A stretch of DNA of 64,000 nt from Bacteroidales bacterium (GCA_016930375.1 JAFGGU010000071.1:62001-126000); one strand, 5' to 3'; counted from the first letter of the stretch, positions 29,001 to 37,251 are shown. Notes: a model not told the origin generated them from the letters alone. Numbers and translations are program-made.

Positions 29001-29327
29001 CCTGACAGGGCGCAATTATCTTCAATTAACGCAATAGCCGGTTTCCATAAAGAGGCCAACGGTACTATGTTTCTTGTTGCAGGTAATTTATACGGTTCGG
29101 AAGCAGAGACACCCCGAAATGATGCAAGCATCGGGTTGTTGTTGCATGCTAATGATCTGGGTGAAATAATGGTTGTTCCTCCTTCTAAAAGTGGACTTGT
29201 CGTTAAAGGAGAGGTAAAGGCGATCGGGAAGATAAAACTGGCCTCAGGAAGGGATGGTTTTCTTTTTGCTATCAATAATGATTCCATGAAATTGATAGAA
29301 CTTCAGGTTTATCCTTCGCCTCAATAA
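26031..29327 (+). CDS. FG-GAP/VCBS-repeat lipoprotein with ASPIC/UnbV domain (second paralogue)
   Basis: A 1098-residue tandem paralogue of the preceding protein with the same architecture throughout: lipoprotein signal (VLFCSC, lipid Cys17), repeated DINNDGLDDIFF- and DVNNDGWLDIYV-type calcium loops, a central UnbV domain (LTRGYQSSVPATLHFGLG) and a second propeller. The two share near-identical blocks such as YMYMGGGVSVGD and AGNL near the C-terminus, so they come from a local duplication. The gene starts 32 bp after the first paralogue, so they are likely co-transcribed. Its 3' end converges with the phosphotransferase gene 19 bp away. Confidence 0.9.
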   Translation: MKISFYIGILTVLFCSCDQFSEETFKKLSPSRTGIDFTNELVENDTLNYTVFPYMYMGGGVSVGDINNDGLDDIFFCGNLVPNRLYLNKGNMRFTDISEQAGIMGNHQWFTGSTMADVNNDGWLDIYVCVSAKYQPSDNLLFINNQDNTFTESGKSFGINDKSSSVQATFFDYNNDGFLDLFVANYPIVLVSMGVEFYSNKIKGNKYEESGHLYRNNGNNTFTDVTDETGVRNFGMSIGIVAMDFNNDGWKDLYISNDFNPPDNFYLNRGDGTFREIVKEATFQTSIFGMGFDAADFNNDGLIDLFQIDMTPEDHFRRMVNVIPMRQKTFDQSLDLGLHYQYMQNSLQLNNGVFDSIPLYSNISLFSEVAYTDWSWGGVFLDMDNDGNKDLFVTNGVLKDINNRDILDDPNSNVYFRQMKEYRPELFPSTPVRNYAFKNNGNLTFTNKSDDWGFKELNLANGMSYSDLDNDGDLDIVISLVNEVSAIYENKAVIQDHHYIKIKLNGPNTNLFGLGSTIRVKTGDTTQYQELTLTRGYQSSVPATLHFGLGPKDIIDELTVIWPDRKEQVINNIKADQTIELKYKDAVAQDNKTLQKSIFKDITAEAGINFIHHEDHYDDYEFEPLLPYKNSQMGPGLAIGDIDKDGLDDFFVGNGAGFKAAMYRQTGKGTFKEIPGPWTDDSDQEDTGALLFDADGDGRLDLYVVSGGNDNNRSEEFYQDRLYLNTENGFIKSRNILPDPLKQSGKCVKAADFDKDGDLDLFVGGRITPANYPFPASSFILANNGRHGADLRFENVTDKLAPELKNLGLVTDALWDDFNGDGDIDLIVVGEWMGIRFFENTPDGFTDISERMGFKETVGLWFSVESIDMDQDGDNDYLVGNLGLNYKYKTSKTEPFEIFAHDYDVNGKTDIVLSYGEDGKSYPVNSFDVTSGQIPAIGIRYKNYENFARATLTEIYGEKMLNASLHYKANTFAHHWIENTGNGIFKMHPLPDRAQLSSINAIAGFHKEANGTMFLVAGNLYGSEAETPRNDASIGLLLHANDLGEIMVVPPSKSGLVVKGEVKAIGKIKLASGRDGFLFAINNDSMKLIELQVYPSPQ

Positions 29328-29346
29328 AAAAAAGTGTGCTTTAGAC

Positions 29347-30438
29347 TTAACCCAGACTTGTAATTATCCTTTGCATTTTATCAAAACTAACCTCCATGCA
29401 CTTCATAAGTTTGATTTGTGCCCTGGTTCGCTGCAGGTTATGATTCGGGTGATGAATACGGTAATAAATATCTCCGTTCAGATAATCAGTCAGAAACCGG
29501 AGTGATTGCATATAGGTCATTACCCTTGCTGATAGCGCCAGATAGTCCTTTTCAACCTGGTTAAGCATGGACCCCGCCTGTTCAAGAAATCCCCTGGCGA
29601 ATGCCTCAAAATACGTGATATTCATAGAGATGTTATCCAGGTTGGCATCATCTTCCTCTCCCGTGTTGGTAAAGGTACGGATGGAATCGCCAAAATCATC
29701 ATGCACAAACCCGGGCATAACCGTATCAAGGTCAATCACACACAATCCCCTGCCATTTATGTCGAACAGCACATTATTAATCTTGGTGTCATGATGAACG
29801 ATCCGGACAGGAATCCTGCCGCTTTTCCCAAGTTGCAGAATGGTGCGCATTTCATCTTTCCGGGTTGACAGCAGTTCTATCTCATGCCGGGTTTCGGTGA
29901 TCCTCTCTTTCAAGCCAGTCCGGCAGGCATCTTCAAACTGGTTCAGCCGTAGGTCCAGGTCATGGAATCCGGGTATGGTTTCCCTGATATTACTGGCGGG
30001 CAGGTCCGATAGCATCCACAGGAAATTTCCGTAGGCCTTGCCGCCTTCATACACCTGTTCATCACTGACAGCCCTGTCGTAGGTTTTAGGATTGGTTATG
30101 AAAACAAAGCACCTCCAAACTTTGTTCGCATGGTCACGATACATGATCTGACCGTCGCGGAGTTTCACAGGTGTAAGCACTCTGCGGCCGGCATCTGACA
30201 TACCCGATGCTTTGAGTTTCTTCCCGATGTGTTCAGTGACCAGGCCAATGTTATGCATTACAGCTTCAGGGTCACGGAAGACGTTCGTGTTGATCTGCTG
30301 CAGGACATAATCATCCGCTGTATCCGTTTCCGTAACGACCCGGTAAGTTTCGTGGATATGGCCTGAGCCAAAGGGTTTGATATCGGTAATATTTCCTGTG
30401 ATGGAAAAGTGGTTGATAATCTGGAAGAGTTGGTTCAT
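29347..30438 (-). CDS. Phosphotransferase-family sugar kinase, NahK-like
   Basis: A 363-residue kinase of the aminoglycoside-phosphotransferase fold. The nucleotide loop is IKPFGSGHIHETYRV (about 20-34), the Brenner motif HHDTKINN is at 215-222 with catalytic Asp217, and the DFG-equivalent IDLDT is at 235-239. The YVLQQINTNVFRDPEAVMHNI stretch is typical of the N-acetylhexosamine 1-kinase (NahK) group that phosphorylates GlcNAc or GalNAc at C1. That activity is inferred from similarity; another sugar or sugar alcohol is possible. It lies at the edge of the Gfo/Idh/MocA-isomerase locus, separated from it by a terminator. Confidence 0.8.
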   Translation of the reverse strand: MNQLFQIINHFSITGNITDIKPFGSGHIHETYRVVTETDTADDYVLQQINTNVFRDPEAVMHNIGLVTEHIGKKLKASGMSDAGRRVLTPVKLRDGQIMYRDHANKVWRCFVFITNPKTYDRAVSDEQVYEGGKAYGNFLWMLSDLPASNIRETIPGFHDLDLRLNQFEDACRTGLKERITETRHEIELLSTRKDEMRTILQLGKSGRIPVRIVHHDTKINNVLFDINGRGLCVIDLDTVMPGFVHDDFGDSIRTFTNTGEEDDANLDNISMNITYFEAFARGFLEQAGSMLNQVEKDYLALSARVMTYMQSLRFLTDYLNGDIYYRIHHPNHNLQRTRAQIKLMKCMEVSFDKMQRIITSLG

Positions 30439-30501
30439 GGTTACTGAAAAGTAGGTTACGAATTTATCAATATTAATGATCCTATTTTACATTCTTTTCG
30501 T

Positions 30502-30553
30502 CATGCTGAGCCCCGCCTGACCGAAGTCATTCGGGCAGGGGAGTCGAAGCATG
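30502..30553. repeat. REP/MITE-like imperfect palindrome
   Basis: CATGCT (30502) and AGCATG (30548) bracket an inner hairpin in which CCCCGCCTGACCGAA pairs with TTCGGGCAGGGG around GTCA. The sequence begins with GTCATGCTGAG and contains AGTCGAAGCATG, wording common to dispersed intergenic palindromes in bacterial genomes. No coding potential. Confidence 0.55.
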
Positions 30554-30574
30554 CGCGTAGTCGAAACACAGCAC

Positions 30575-30601
30575 AAAAAAAGCCCGGCAAAAGTGCCGGG
30601 C
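30575..30601 (-). terminator. Intrinsic terminator of the isomerase/oxidoreductase operon
   Basis: On the minus strand GCCCGGCA pairs perfectly with TGCCGGGC around a four-base loop and is followed by seven T. It would end transcripts coming from the gene that stops at 30786. Confidence 0.9.
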
Positions 30602-30785
30602 GTTAAACAGACGCATAACTTACTGCGCTGTACAGGCCTCTTTGGCCAAGTTTTTTTTCAGACCTCTCATGGGTCTGCGACCATCTAAATCGTAATTAAA
30701 TGTACAAAAAAACCAGGATTTCTCCAATTTTTTTTGACGAAAAATACATCTTGTTACGCCTTAATTTACCTGCCTTTTCTAACGA
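30602..30785 (-). other. Structured 3' region between operon end and terminator, possible small RNA
   Basis: This 184-base stretch has no reading frame. It holds a stem CAGACC/GGTCTG (30659-30677), a GGCC/GGCC mini-hairpin (30635-30647) next to a run of eight T on the plus strand (30651-30658), and A/T-rich flanks. Read on the minus strand it leads into the terminator at 30575-30601, so it could be a long structured 3' UTR or a 3'-UTR-derived small RNA. I could not match it to a known RNA family. Confidence 0.35.
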
Positions 30786-31859
30786 TTAGCGACCCAGTAT
30801 TTTAGCCATATATTCATGCGCCAGCTTCACCTGATCATGCACATAATCGATACCTGCGCGGGTATGATCATCGTTCAGCACCGGATGACACAGTTCAAAG
30901 GTAAAATAACCATTGTAACCAATTTCATTCATTAAGCCTAAATAGTGCGCATAATCAGGTAATGGCTTGCCGTAGTTATAGTCGAGAACCTTTTGTTTCA
31001 CGACGCCGGAAGCATCCCGGTAATATTCCCCGCCATAATGCGAATGCATTTGCAAATCACCAACGGTTCGAACTGCATTGGCCACATAATCTTTATCAAA
31101 ATTCTCAAAAATGGGCAGGTCAAGACATACCTTCAGCCAGGGGGAATTCACTTCCTTAACCAGGTCGAATGTATCCTTCCAGTTCCGGATGAGTGGTTTA
31201 TGGTTTTGCAGGACCATCACCACACCCTGCTCCTCTCCCATCCTTGCTGCTTCTTTCAGACAGTCCTTTACAAAATTCCACCTGTCAATATGAGTTGCAT
31301 AGGGATATTGTGTCATAAAAGAATAATAACCATAATTATCCTGTACCAAGTCATAGGTTCCGACGCCTTCGTGAATGGGTACCCCCACCCAGGCCGCGAA
31401 CAGGCGAACATATTTGGCGCCGAGGTCTTTGGCAAGTTTTGCTGTCTCGCGCACCATCAGCAACTGGCATTCCCTGTGTTCGGGAATCGGGCTTGAAAAA
31501 TCGTTGTTGGCGGCAACACAGGGTATTTCCAATCCATATTTGGACAATGTATTCCGCATTTCCTCTCTCCTGGTTTGATCCAGGTCCAAAGGATTTCCCA
31601 TGGGACGCTTGTTATCAAGTTCTACACCGTCATATCCAAATTCCTTGGCGGTTCTGGCCAATTCTTCAAAAGTGAGGGCATCGCCTTTATACCAGATTCC
31701 CCCGTATGAAATGGAGTACAATCCGAGTTTAATATTGCCTGCTTTCCCGGAAATACCAGCTGATGGTGTGGAACTTGCATTGGCGGCAGTGGTCACACTG
31801 CCAAGCACTGCCGCTCCGGCAGCAGCACCGGAGGTTTCTATAAATTTTCTACGGTTCAT
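30786..31859 (-). CDS. Sugar phosphate isomerase/epimerase-like TIM-barrel protein with Tat signal
   Basis: A 357-residue xylose-isomerase-like TIM-barrel protein (AP endonuclease 2 superfamily). It starts with a twin-arginine-type leader (MNRRKFIETSGAAAGAAVLG) and so is probably exported to the periplasm. Metal-binding-type residues are visible in YDGVELDNKRP, VVMVLQNHKP, LKVCLDLPIF and YFTFELCHP. Exported members of this family occur in loci with Gfo/Idh/MocA oxidoreductases and DUF1080 proteins and are thought to act on keto-sugars. It is the last gene of a three-gene minus-strand operon, 26 bp after the next isomerase-like gene. Confidence 0.82.
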   Translation of the reverse strand: MNRRKFIETSGAAAGAAVLGSVTTAANASSTPSAGISGKAGNIKLGLYSISYGGIWYKGDALTFEELARTAKEFGYDGVELDNKRPMGNPLDLDQTRREEMRNTLSKYGLEIPCVAANNDFSSPIPEHRECQLLMVRETAKLAKDLGAKYVRLFAAWVGVPIHEGVGTYDLVQDNYGYYSFMTQYPYATHIDRWNFVKDCLKEAARMGEEQGVVMVLQNHKPLIRNWKDTFDLVKEVNSPWLKVCLDLPIFENFDKDYVANAVRTVGDLQMHSHYGGEYYRDASGVVKQKVLDYNYGKPLPDYAHYLGLMNEIGYNGYFTFELCHPVLNDDHTRAGIDYVHDQVKLAHEYMAKILGR

Positions 31860-31885
31860 TGTAATAGATTAGGTTAGTTTACTGG

Positions 31886-32878
31886 TCATTTCTTTTCAAA
31901 TGCAGCATCAAATGCTAGTCCAGAGGATTTGAAGTCAATGTCCTTGACATAATCACATGATTCAGCAGCTCCGGCCTCGCGGTCCATAGCTGAATCCTCC
32001 CATTCAACCGACAGGGGTCCGTCGTATTTTATGTAATTCAGTGCCCTGATAATTTCTTCAAACTGGATATGACCTCTGCCCACGCTTCGGAAGTCCCAAT
32101 ACCTGCGCGGATCACCAAATGGAACATGACCGCCGAAAACGCCAACGGTTCCGGGATTCTCTCTCCAGAAAACATCCTTCATGTGCACATGAAAAATACG
32201 TTCTTTGAAGCGGTAAATAAACTCAACATAATCAACACCCTGGTAACCCAAATGGCTGGGATCGTAATTGAAACCAAAAGCCGGATGATAATCCAAAGCC
32301 TGCAGGGCTCTTTCAGCCGAGGCAATATCAAATGCAATCTCGGTGGGATGCACCTCGAGAGCATATTTTATACCTATTTTCTGGTATTCATCCAGTATGG
32401 GTTTCCACCTGCGGGCAAAATCAGCATATCCTGCATTGATCATTTCCTCAGGTACTGCAGGAAAGGAATACACATACTGCCAGATTGAACTGCCGGTAAA
32501 ACCGTTTACCACATTAATACCGAGTCGCTTGGCCACATGCCCGGTAGTAATGATTTCCCTGGCAGCCCGCTGGCGAACCCCTTCGGGATCGCCATCTCCC
32601 CAAATATAATCGGGAAGAATGCTTTTATGCCGCACATCGATGTTGTCACAAACTGCCTGTCCGACCAAATGGGTAGAAATGGCATATAGTTTAAGACCGT
32701 AGTTTTCAAGTGTTTTTCTGCGCTTTGCGCAGTATGCCTCATCCGCTTTGTCAATTTCCATATGATTTCCCCAGCAGGCCAATTCAAGACCATCGTAATC
32801 GAATTTACTGGCTTTGCGGCATACCGTTTCAATGTCAAGATCAGCCCATTGACCGGTGAAAAGTGTTACGGGTCGCAT
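31886..32878 (-). CDS. Sugar phosphate isomerase/epimerase-like TIM-barrel protein (cytoplasmic)
   Basis: A 330-residue xylose-isomerase-like TIM-barrel protein without a signal peptide. [44 protein letters not shown] and [15 protein letters not shown] contain the acidic and histidine metal ligands expected for the family. It probably isomerises or epimerises a free or keto-sugar, using the product of the oxidoreductase encoded 31 bp upstream. It differs from its downstream neighbour in lacking the Tat leader, so the pair covers both sides of the inner membrane. Confidence 0.85.
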   Translation of the reverse strand: MRPVTLFTGQWADLDIETVCRKASKFDYDGLELACWGNHMEIDKADEAYCAKRRKTLENYGLKLYAISTHLVGQAVCDNIDVRHKSILPDYIWGDGDPEGVRQRAAREIITTGHVAKRLGINVVNGFTGSSIWQYVYSFPAVPEEMINAGYADFARRWKPILDEYQKIGIKYALEVHPTEIAFDIASAERALQALDYHPAFGFNYDPSHLGYQGVDYVEFIYRFKERIFHVHMKDVFWRENPGTVGVFGGHVPFGDPRRYWDFRSVGRGHIQFEEIIRALNYIKYDGPLSVEWEDSAMDREAGAAESCDYVKDIDFKSSGLAFDAAFEKK

Positions 32879-32909
32879 ATTGTATGATTTTTAGGTTTGT
32901 ACTTTAAAA

Positions 32910-34073
32910 CTAATCTGCGAAAGGGATCCATTTTTTCGTATCATCATAACCGGCCTGAACCACCGTTTCGATAAACTGCATCCCCCTCACTCCATCTTCA
33001 ATGGTTGGAAAATCAAGCCATTCAGACTGAGGAGTTCTGCCTTCGAGTTTAGCCCTCACTGTAAGTGAAAAGTTTCGGTAAATGTTGGCAAATGCTTCCA
33101 GGTATCCTTCAGGATGCCCCGCCGGCGTGCGGGTATTGTGTTTGGCAGCCACGCCCATATAACCCTGACCGGTTCTGATCATTTCAACAGGTCGATCGGT
33201 CCATTTCAGCCATAAGGTGTTGGGTTCCTGTTGTGCCCATTCCAGACCGCCCTTGTTTCCATATATTCTGATTTTGATGGCGTTTTCCTCTCCGGCAGCT
33301 ACCTGGGTGGCCATCAGAACTCCCCTGGCACCGTTGTTGAAACGTAGCAAAGCCGCACCATCATCGTCGAGAAGGCGACCTGATACAAAAATGTTCAATT
33401 CAGCGCAGAGCTCAGTGGCTTTCAGACCGGAAATATACTCCGCAAGATGAAAAGCATGTGTGCCAATATCGCCCATGCATCCTGCTTTTCCTGATCTCTT
33501 GGGATCTGTCCGCCATGCCGCCTGTGCATTTCCCTTATCTTCCACTTTAGCAGAAAGCCATCCCTGAGGATATTCAACATATATCTTCCTGATTTCGCCT
33601 AATTCTCCGCGCTTTACACGCTCACGGGCTTCCTTGACTGCCGGGTAGCCTGAATAAGTATGCGTAAGCGCCAGGATCAGACCTGTTTCACGTACCTTAT
33701 CCTTCAGCTTTTTAGCCTCTTCCAGGGTAAAAGTCACCGGTTTGTCAATTACCACATGAAAACCCCGGTCAAGTGCCATCATGGCCGGTTCAAAATGCGC
33801 ATAATTGGGTGTTACAATGGTCACGAAATCCATTCGTTCATGGGCAGGAAGTTTCACCTCCTGTTCAAACATTTCGCGGTAAGTTTTATACACGCGGTTA
33901 TCCGGCAGAAAATATGCCTTACCTGAAGATACTGACACTTCCGGATTACTGCTGAAACAGCCGCAGGCCAGCTCAATCTGTCCATCCATAAAGGCTGCAA
34001 GACGATGGATGGCTCCGATGAATGCGTCACTGCCGCCGCCAACCATGCCCATTCTGAGTTTTCTGTTTATCAT
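32910..34073 (-). CDS. Gfo/Idh/MocA-family oxidoreductase (cytoplasmic)
   Basis: A 387-residue NAD(P)-dependent sugar oxidoreductase. The N-terminal dinucleotide-binding loop is MGMVGGGSDAFIGAIHR, the family's EKP motif appears as VVIDKPVTFTLEEAKKL with DKP, and GDIGTHAFHLAEYISG supplies the catalytic His/Asp region. No signal peptide. It is the first gene of the operon with the two TIM-barrel proteins, transcribed from a good TTTG-N20-TAAATTTG promoter and divergent from a second, exported family member. Oxidation of a sugar hydroxyl, possibly at C3, is an inference from the locus. Confidence 0.9.
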   Translation of the reverse strand: MINRKLRMGMVGGGSDAFIGAIHRLAAFMDGQIELACGCFSSNPEVSVSSGKAYFLPDNRVYKTYREMFEQEVKLPAHERMDFVTIVTPNYAHFEPAMMALDRGFHVVIDKPVTFTLEEAKKLKDKVRETGLILALTHTYSGYPAVKEARERVKRGELGEIRKIYVEYPQGWLSAKVEDKGNAQAAWRTDPKRSGKAGCMGDIGTHAFHLAEYISGLKATELCAELNIFVSGRLLDDDGAALLRFNNGARGVLMATQVAAGEENAIKIRIYGNKGGLEWAQQEPNTLWLKWTDRPVEMIRTGQGYMGVAAKHNTRTPAGHPEGYLEAFANIYRNFSLTVRAKLEGRTPQSEWLDFPTIEDGVRGMQFIETVVQAGYDDTKKWIPFAD

Positions 34074-34110
34074 GAAGTAATTATGAATTATGAATTTATT
34101 TATCTTTTAT

Positions 34111-34142
34111 CAAATTTAAAGTATTTCCCGCTTCGCCGCAAA
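34111..34142 (-). promoter_or_regulatory. Promoter of the oxidoreductase/isomerase operon
   Basis: On the minus strand TTTG (34142-34139) is followed after 20 bp by TAAATTTG (34118-34111), a full match to the Bacteroidota consensus. The predicted start of transcription is about 30 bases upstream of the ATG at 34073. Confidence 0.65.
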
Positions 34143-34223
34143 CCCGGGGAAAATATTTCGCGGCCAGATCTCAATAATTCAGGCGATGTTTTGTACATTT
34201 ATTTACCTCTAATAATAAACCAT

Positions 34224-35705
34224 ATGAAACGTCGAAACTTTCTTACAACGGCTGTAACTGCGGCCGGCATAACCGTGATTCCCCGCCATGTTCTGGGAGG
34301 TATAGGTTATGTTGCCCCGAGCGACAAGCTGAACATTGCCTGTATCGGAACAGGCACACAGGGAACACGCGTAATGCTGGACCTGCTGAAGATTCCTGAC
34401 ATACAAATCACCGCATTGGCTGATCCTGTGAAGGACGACAACCGTTACCAGAACTGGGGCGAATTTGAACTTCGCAACAATATCCGCAGGTCCATTGAAG
34501 AACCCCTGTGGGATGAAGGTGTTAAAGGCTGCCGTGCCGGCAGGGAACCGGCAAAAAGAATTATCGATACCTGGTATACCAAAAAACAGGGTGCCACTTA
34601 TAAGGCATGTACGGCCTATGAAGACTTCCGTGAATTGCTGGAGAAAGAAACCGGCATTGATGCGGTTGTGGTGGGGACACCGGATCACCAGCATGCCCAG
34701 GTGGCTGTAAAAGCCATGGGCAAGGGCAAACATGTTCTTTGCCAGAAACCCATGACCAATGCTGTTTATGAGGCAAGATTAATGGCGGAAACAACCACCA
34801 AAACGGGTGTTGCAACGCAGGTGTCAACGGCCAACGCTTCTTCCGCAGATGTTGATTCGCTATGTGAACTCATCTGGAGCGGTGCCATCGGACCGGTCAG
34901 GGAGGTTTACAACTGGTCGAACCGTCCGGTATGGCAAACAGGCTTTACGCAACTTCCCGAAGAACAGAAAGTACCCAAGGGATTCAACTGGGATCTCTGG
35001 TTGGGAAGGGCCGAAATGCGACCTTTCAGTTATGATTACACACATACTGTATTTCGCTCATGGTATGACTTTGGTACCGGAGCCCTGGGCGATATGGGCT
35101 GTTATTCCTTTGCTGCCATTTACCGTGCCCTAAAACTGGGGCATGTAAGCACTGTGGAAGCCTCTGCCAACACCTTTGTGGGAGTGGTGAACGGGAATCC
35201 ACAGCAAATACCGTATGCTTCCCATCCCCATGCCATGAACGCCCATTTCACCTTTCCTGCCAGGGCTGGTATGCCGGCAGTGGACCTTTACTGGATCGAC
35301 GGTGGTATGAAATTCTCCCGCACCAAAGAACTCGAAGAAGACGGCATTGAATTTGCCCCTGAAGGGTTGTTGTTTGTTGGAGATTATGGCAGGATCCTTT
35401 GCAGTTTCCAGGGAGGTAATCCCAGGGTTTTCCCATCTTCCCTGAACAAGGACCTGATCAAACCGCCACAAATGATCGAGCGGTCCAAAGGTCATATTCC
35501 CGATTGGATCGAAGCCTGCCGGGGTGGCAAAAAAGCCCGCAGTACCTTTGAATCGGCTGCTCCCATTACCGAAGCACTCAACCTGGGAATCATTGCCATG
35601 AGAACCCGAAAGAGACTGACATGGGATCCGGTTGGATTCAAGACGAATAACGAGGAGGCGAATAAGCTGCTAAAGCCGACATACAGAGCGGGATGGGAGT
35701 TGTAA
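34224..35705 (+). CDS. Gfo/Idh/MocA-family oxidoreductase with Tat signal (periplasmic)
   Basis: A 493-residue exported oxidoreductase. The start is ATG at 34224, giving the twin-arginine leader MKRRNFLTTAVTAAGITVIP; the frame is open further upstream but that part is not protein-like. The cofactor loop is CIGTGTQGTRVMLDLL, KHVLCQKPMTNAVYEARLM is the EKP-equivalent motif, and GTGALGDMGCYSFAAIYRAL the active-site helix. Tat export lets the protein fold with its nicotinamide cofactor before secretion, as in glucose-fructose oxidoreductase. It is divergent from the cytoplasmic family member and convergent with a DUF1080 gene, the combination seen in 3-keto-glycoside loci. Confidence 0.9.
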   Translation: MKRRNFLTTAVTAAGITVIPRHVLGGIGYVAPSDKLNIACIGTGTQGTRVMLDLLKIPDIQITALADPVKDDNRYQNWGEFELRNNIRRSIEEPLWDEGVKGCRAGREPAKRIIDTWYTKKQGATYKACTAYEDFRELLEKETGIDAVVVGTPDHQHAQVAVKAMGKGKHVLCQKPMTNAVYEARLMAETTTKTGVATQVSTANASSADVDSLCELIWSGAIGPVREVYNWSNRPVWQTGFTQLPEEQKVPKGFNWDLWLGRAEMRPFSYDYTHTVFRSWYDFGTGALGDMGCYSFAAIYRALKLGHVSTVEASANTFVGVVNGNPQQIPYASHPHAMNAHFTFPARAGMPAVDLYWIDGGMKFSRTKELEEDGIEFAPEGLLFVGDYGRILCSFQGGNPRVFPSSLNKDLIKPPQMIERSKGHIPDWIEACRGGKKARSTFESAAPITEALNLGIIAMRTRKRLTWDPVGFKTNNEEANKLLKPTYRAGWEL

Positions 35706-35710
35706 GGGAG

Positions 35711-35836
35711 AAAACAGTAACCGGTAAACGGTAAACGGTAAACGGTAAAAAGTAAACAGTAAAAAGTAAAAGCATTACAATTGTTACTGTATACCGAATA
35801 CCGATTACCGTTTACTTTTTACTGTTTACTTTTTAC
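35711..35836. repeat. GGTAAAC heptamer repeat forming a perfect 26-bp inverted repeat
   Basis: Tandem GGTAAAC and AGTAAAA heptamers run from 35711 to 35770. The stretch 35745-35770 is the exact reverse complement of 35811-35836, giving a 26-bp stem with a 40-base loop between two convergent genes. The right arm overlaps the stop codon of the DUF1080 gene. It could work as a bidirectional terminator. Confidence 0.8.
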
Positions 35837-36522
35837 TGCTCTAACACCTTAAGATTCCTGAAATAAACCGGTGCTCCGGCATGTTTTCCCTGCAAGCCAA
35901 TACGGCCAAAGGTTTTCAGCTCGGCAAATGGGGTGCTCAGCCACGAGGGGATTTCACTCCCGTCGGGATTGGTTTTGGCACTGGTCCATAAAGCCATGTT
36001 CATGTCGTTCACCTTCATTCCGTTGAGCAATACTTCAATACGCTGGCCCTTGCAGGTTATCGTCATGCGATTCCATTCACCCGGTTTTTTCACCATGCTC
36101 TTCAACGGGGCGAGGTGACCGAAGATGGCACCACATTGCCAGGTTTTCGGACTTTCAGCCCATTGTTTGGCAAAATCATCGGCAATCTGGATTTCCACGG
36201 AATTGGGTATCCAGTTCTGTAAATCGGTACAGTATACTATTACTCCGCTGTTGGTTCCTTCCGCAGTTTTAAACTCCAGATCGAGTGTGAAATTTGTGTA
36301 ATCCTTTTTTGTCCATATGCACTGGTCCTCACTGGCTGTAAGTATTCCATCCGTGCAGGTCCATATACCGGCCGGAAATTCGGCATTTGACAAATCCGTT
36401 GTGAATAAGTCATTCCAGTCAGCAGATTCAGGATGAACGGCTGATTGGGCGGCCAATTGCTGTAAGGACAAAGCCAGGATCATCATCAGGCATGTCTTTA
36501 TTAATCCAGGGTTATTTTTCAT
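35833..36522 (-). CDS. DUF1080 protein (3-keto-disaccharide hydrolase family)
   Basis: A 229-residue secreted protein with signal peptide (MKNNPGLIKTCLMMILALSL, cleavage near AAAQS-like residues 24-26). It has the concanavalin-like DUF1080 fold: DWNDLFTTDLSN, then GIWTCTDGILTASEDQC, FTLDLEFKTAEGTNSGVIV and the terminal APVYFRNLKVLEQ. Some members hydrolyse 3-keto-glycosides made by Gfo/Idh/MocA oxidoreductases. Both oxidoreductases and two isomerase-like proteins are encoded next to it, so that function is likely here. Substrate identity is unknown. Confidence 0.85.
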   Translation of the reverse strand: MKNNPGLIKTCLMMILALSLQQLAAQSAVHPESADWNDLFTTDLSNAEFPAGIWTCTDGILTASEDQCIWTKKDYTNFTLDLEFKTAEGTNSGVIVYCTDLQNWIPNSVEIQIADDFAKQWAESPKTWQCGAIFGHLAPLKSMVKKPGEWNRMTITCKGQRIEVLLNGMKVNDMNMALWTSAKTNPDGSEIPSWLSTPFAELKTFGRIGLQGKHAGAPVYFRNLKVLEQ

Positions 36523-36568
36523 GTATAATTATTTAATTGCAAAAATGTATTTCTGTCTTAATTTTCGT

Positions 36569-37081
36569 TCAGGAAATCCTGATCAGGTAATTACCCAGAT
36601 TGTTCGCTGCCCTGGATAAGAAACTCCCGTGTTTCCCGGGGTGACCCTTTTTACCCGGATTGGTCAAGTTTTTCAAATAAGCTGCACCGAAAACTTCATG
36701 GCCGAGCTCATTGATTTTCTTTTCCCCTTCTTTCCCGATTCGCTTCTTAAAATGGCTGAAATCACTGTAATAAAAGGGTGCTTTGTGCTGAAAATGCACC
36801 TCGCCACAAAAGTGTTGCCAGTATGGATTCTCAACCCAATGCACCAGTGCGCCTTTGTCACTGTAGTGGTACATATGCTTGAGCAAGATCAGTCCGATCA
36901 TAATCCGCACAGGGACTGAAGGCGCTCCTTTGACGCTGTAAAAAACCGCAAAATCCTTCTCAACCTGATCCCAGTTAACATGCCTGGCCTGCTGGCAAAG
37001 TTCGTGACCGGGATTGATAAAATGTATCAACGGCGTTTCTGTGAGATTCAGCTGTGGGTTTTTCTCGGTTTTGCCCAGCAT
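36569..37081 (-). mobile_element. IS5-type transposase, N-terminal remnant
   Basis: A 170-residue piece of an IS5-superfamily transposase. The DUF772-type N-terminal domain is intact (VPVRIMIGLILLKHMYHYSD, then NPYWQHFCGEVHFQHK and FSHFKKRIGKEGEKKINELG), but the catalytic DDE domain is missing: after residue 140 the sequence runs into KKGHPGKHGSFLSRAANNLG and stops. No terminal inverted repeats could be paired. It is therefore a dead internal-deletion derivative, lying between the glycoside locus and the malic-enzyme gene. Confidence 0.85.
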
Positions 37082-37251
37082 GATCTTATTGGTTTATTAC
37101 AAATTTAATTCTTTCCACAACTTAACCCAATTGATTCTCAGTAAAAAAATGGGAATCGCTAAATTTATCCGGTAGTCAAAGGCTTGGGGAATATGATAAT
37201 AATCCTTTACTGATCTCATAAAATTGAGTAATTTTAGTTGGACAATCTACC

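Noticed and set aside
36569-37081. Functional insertion sequence
   Set aside because: The DDE catalytic domain is missing and no terminal inverted repeats were found.
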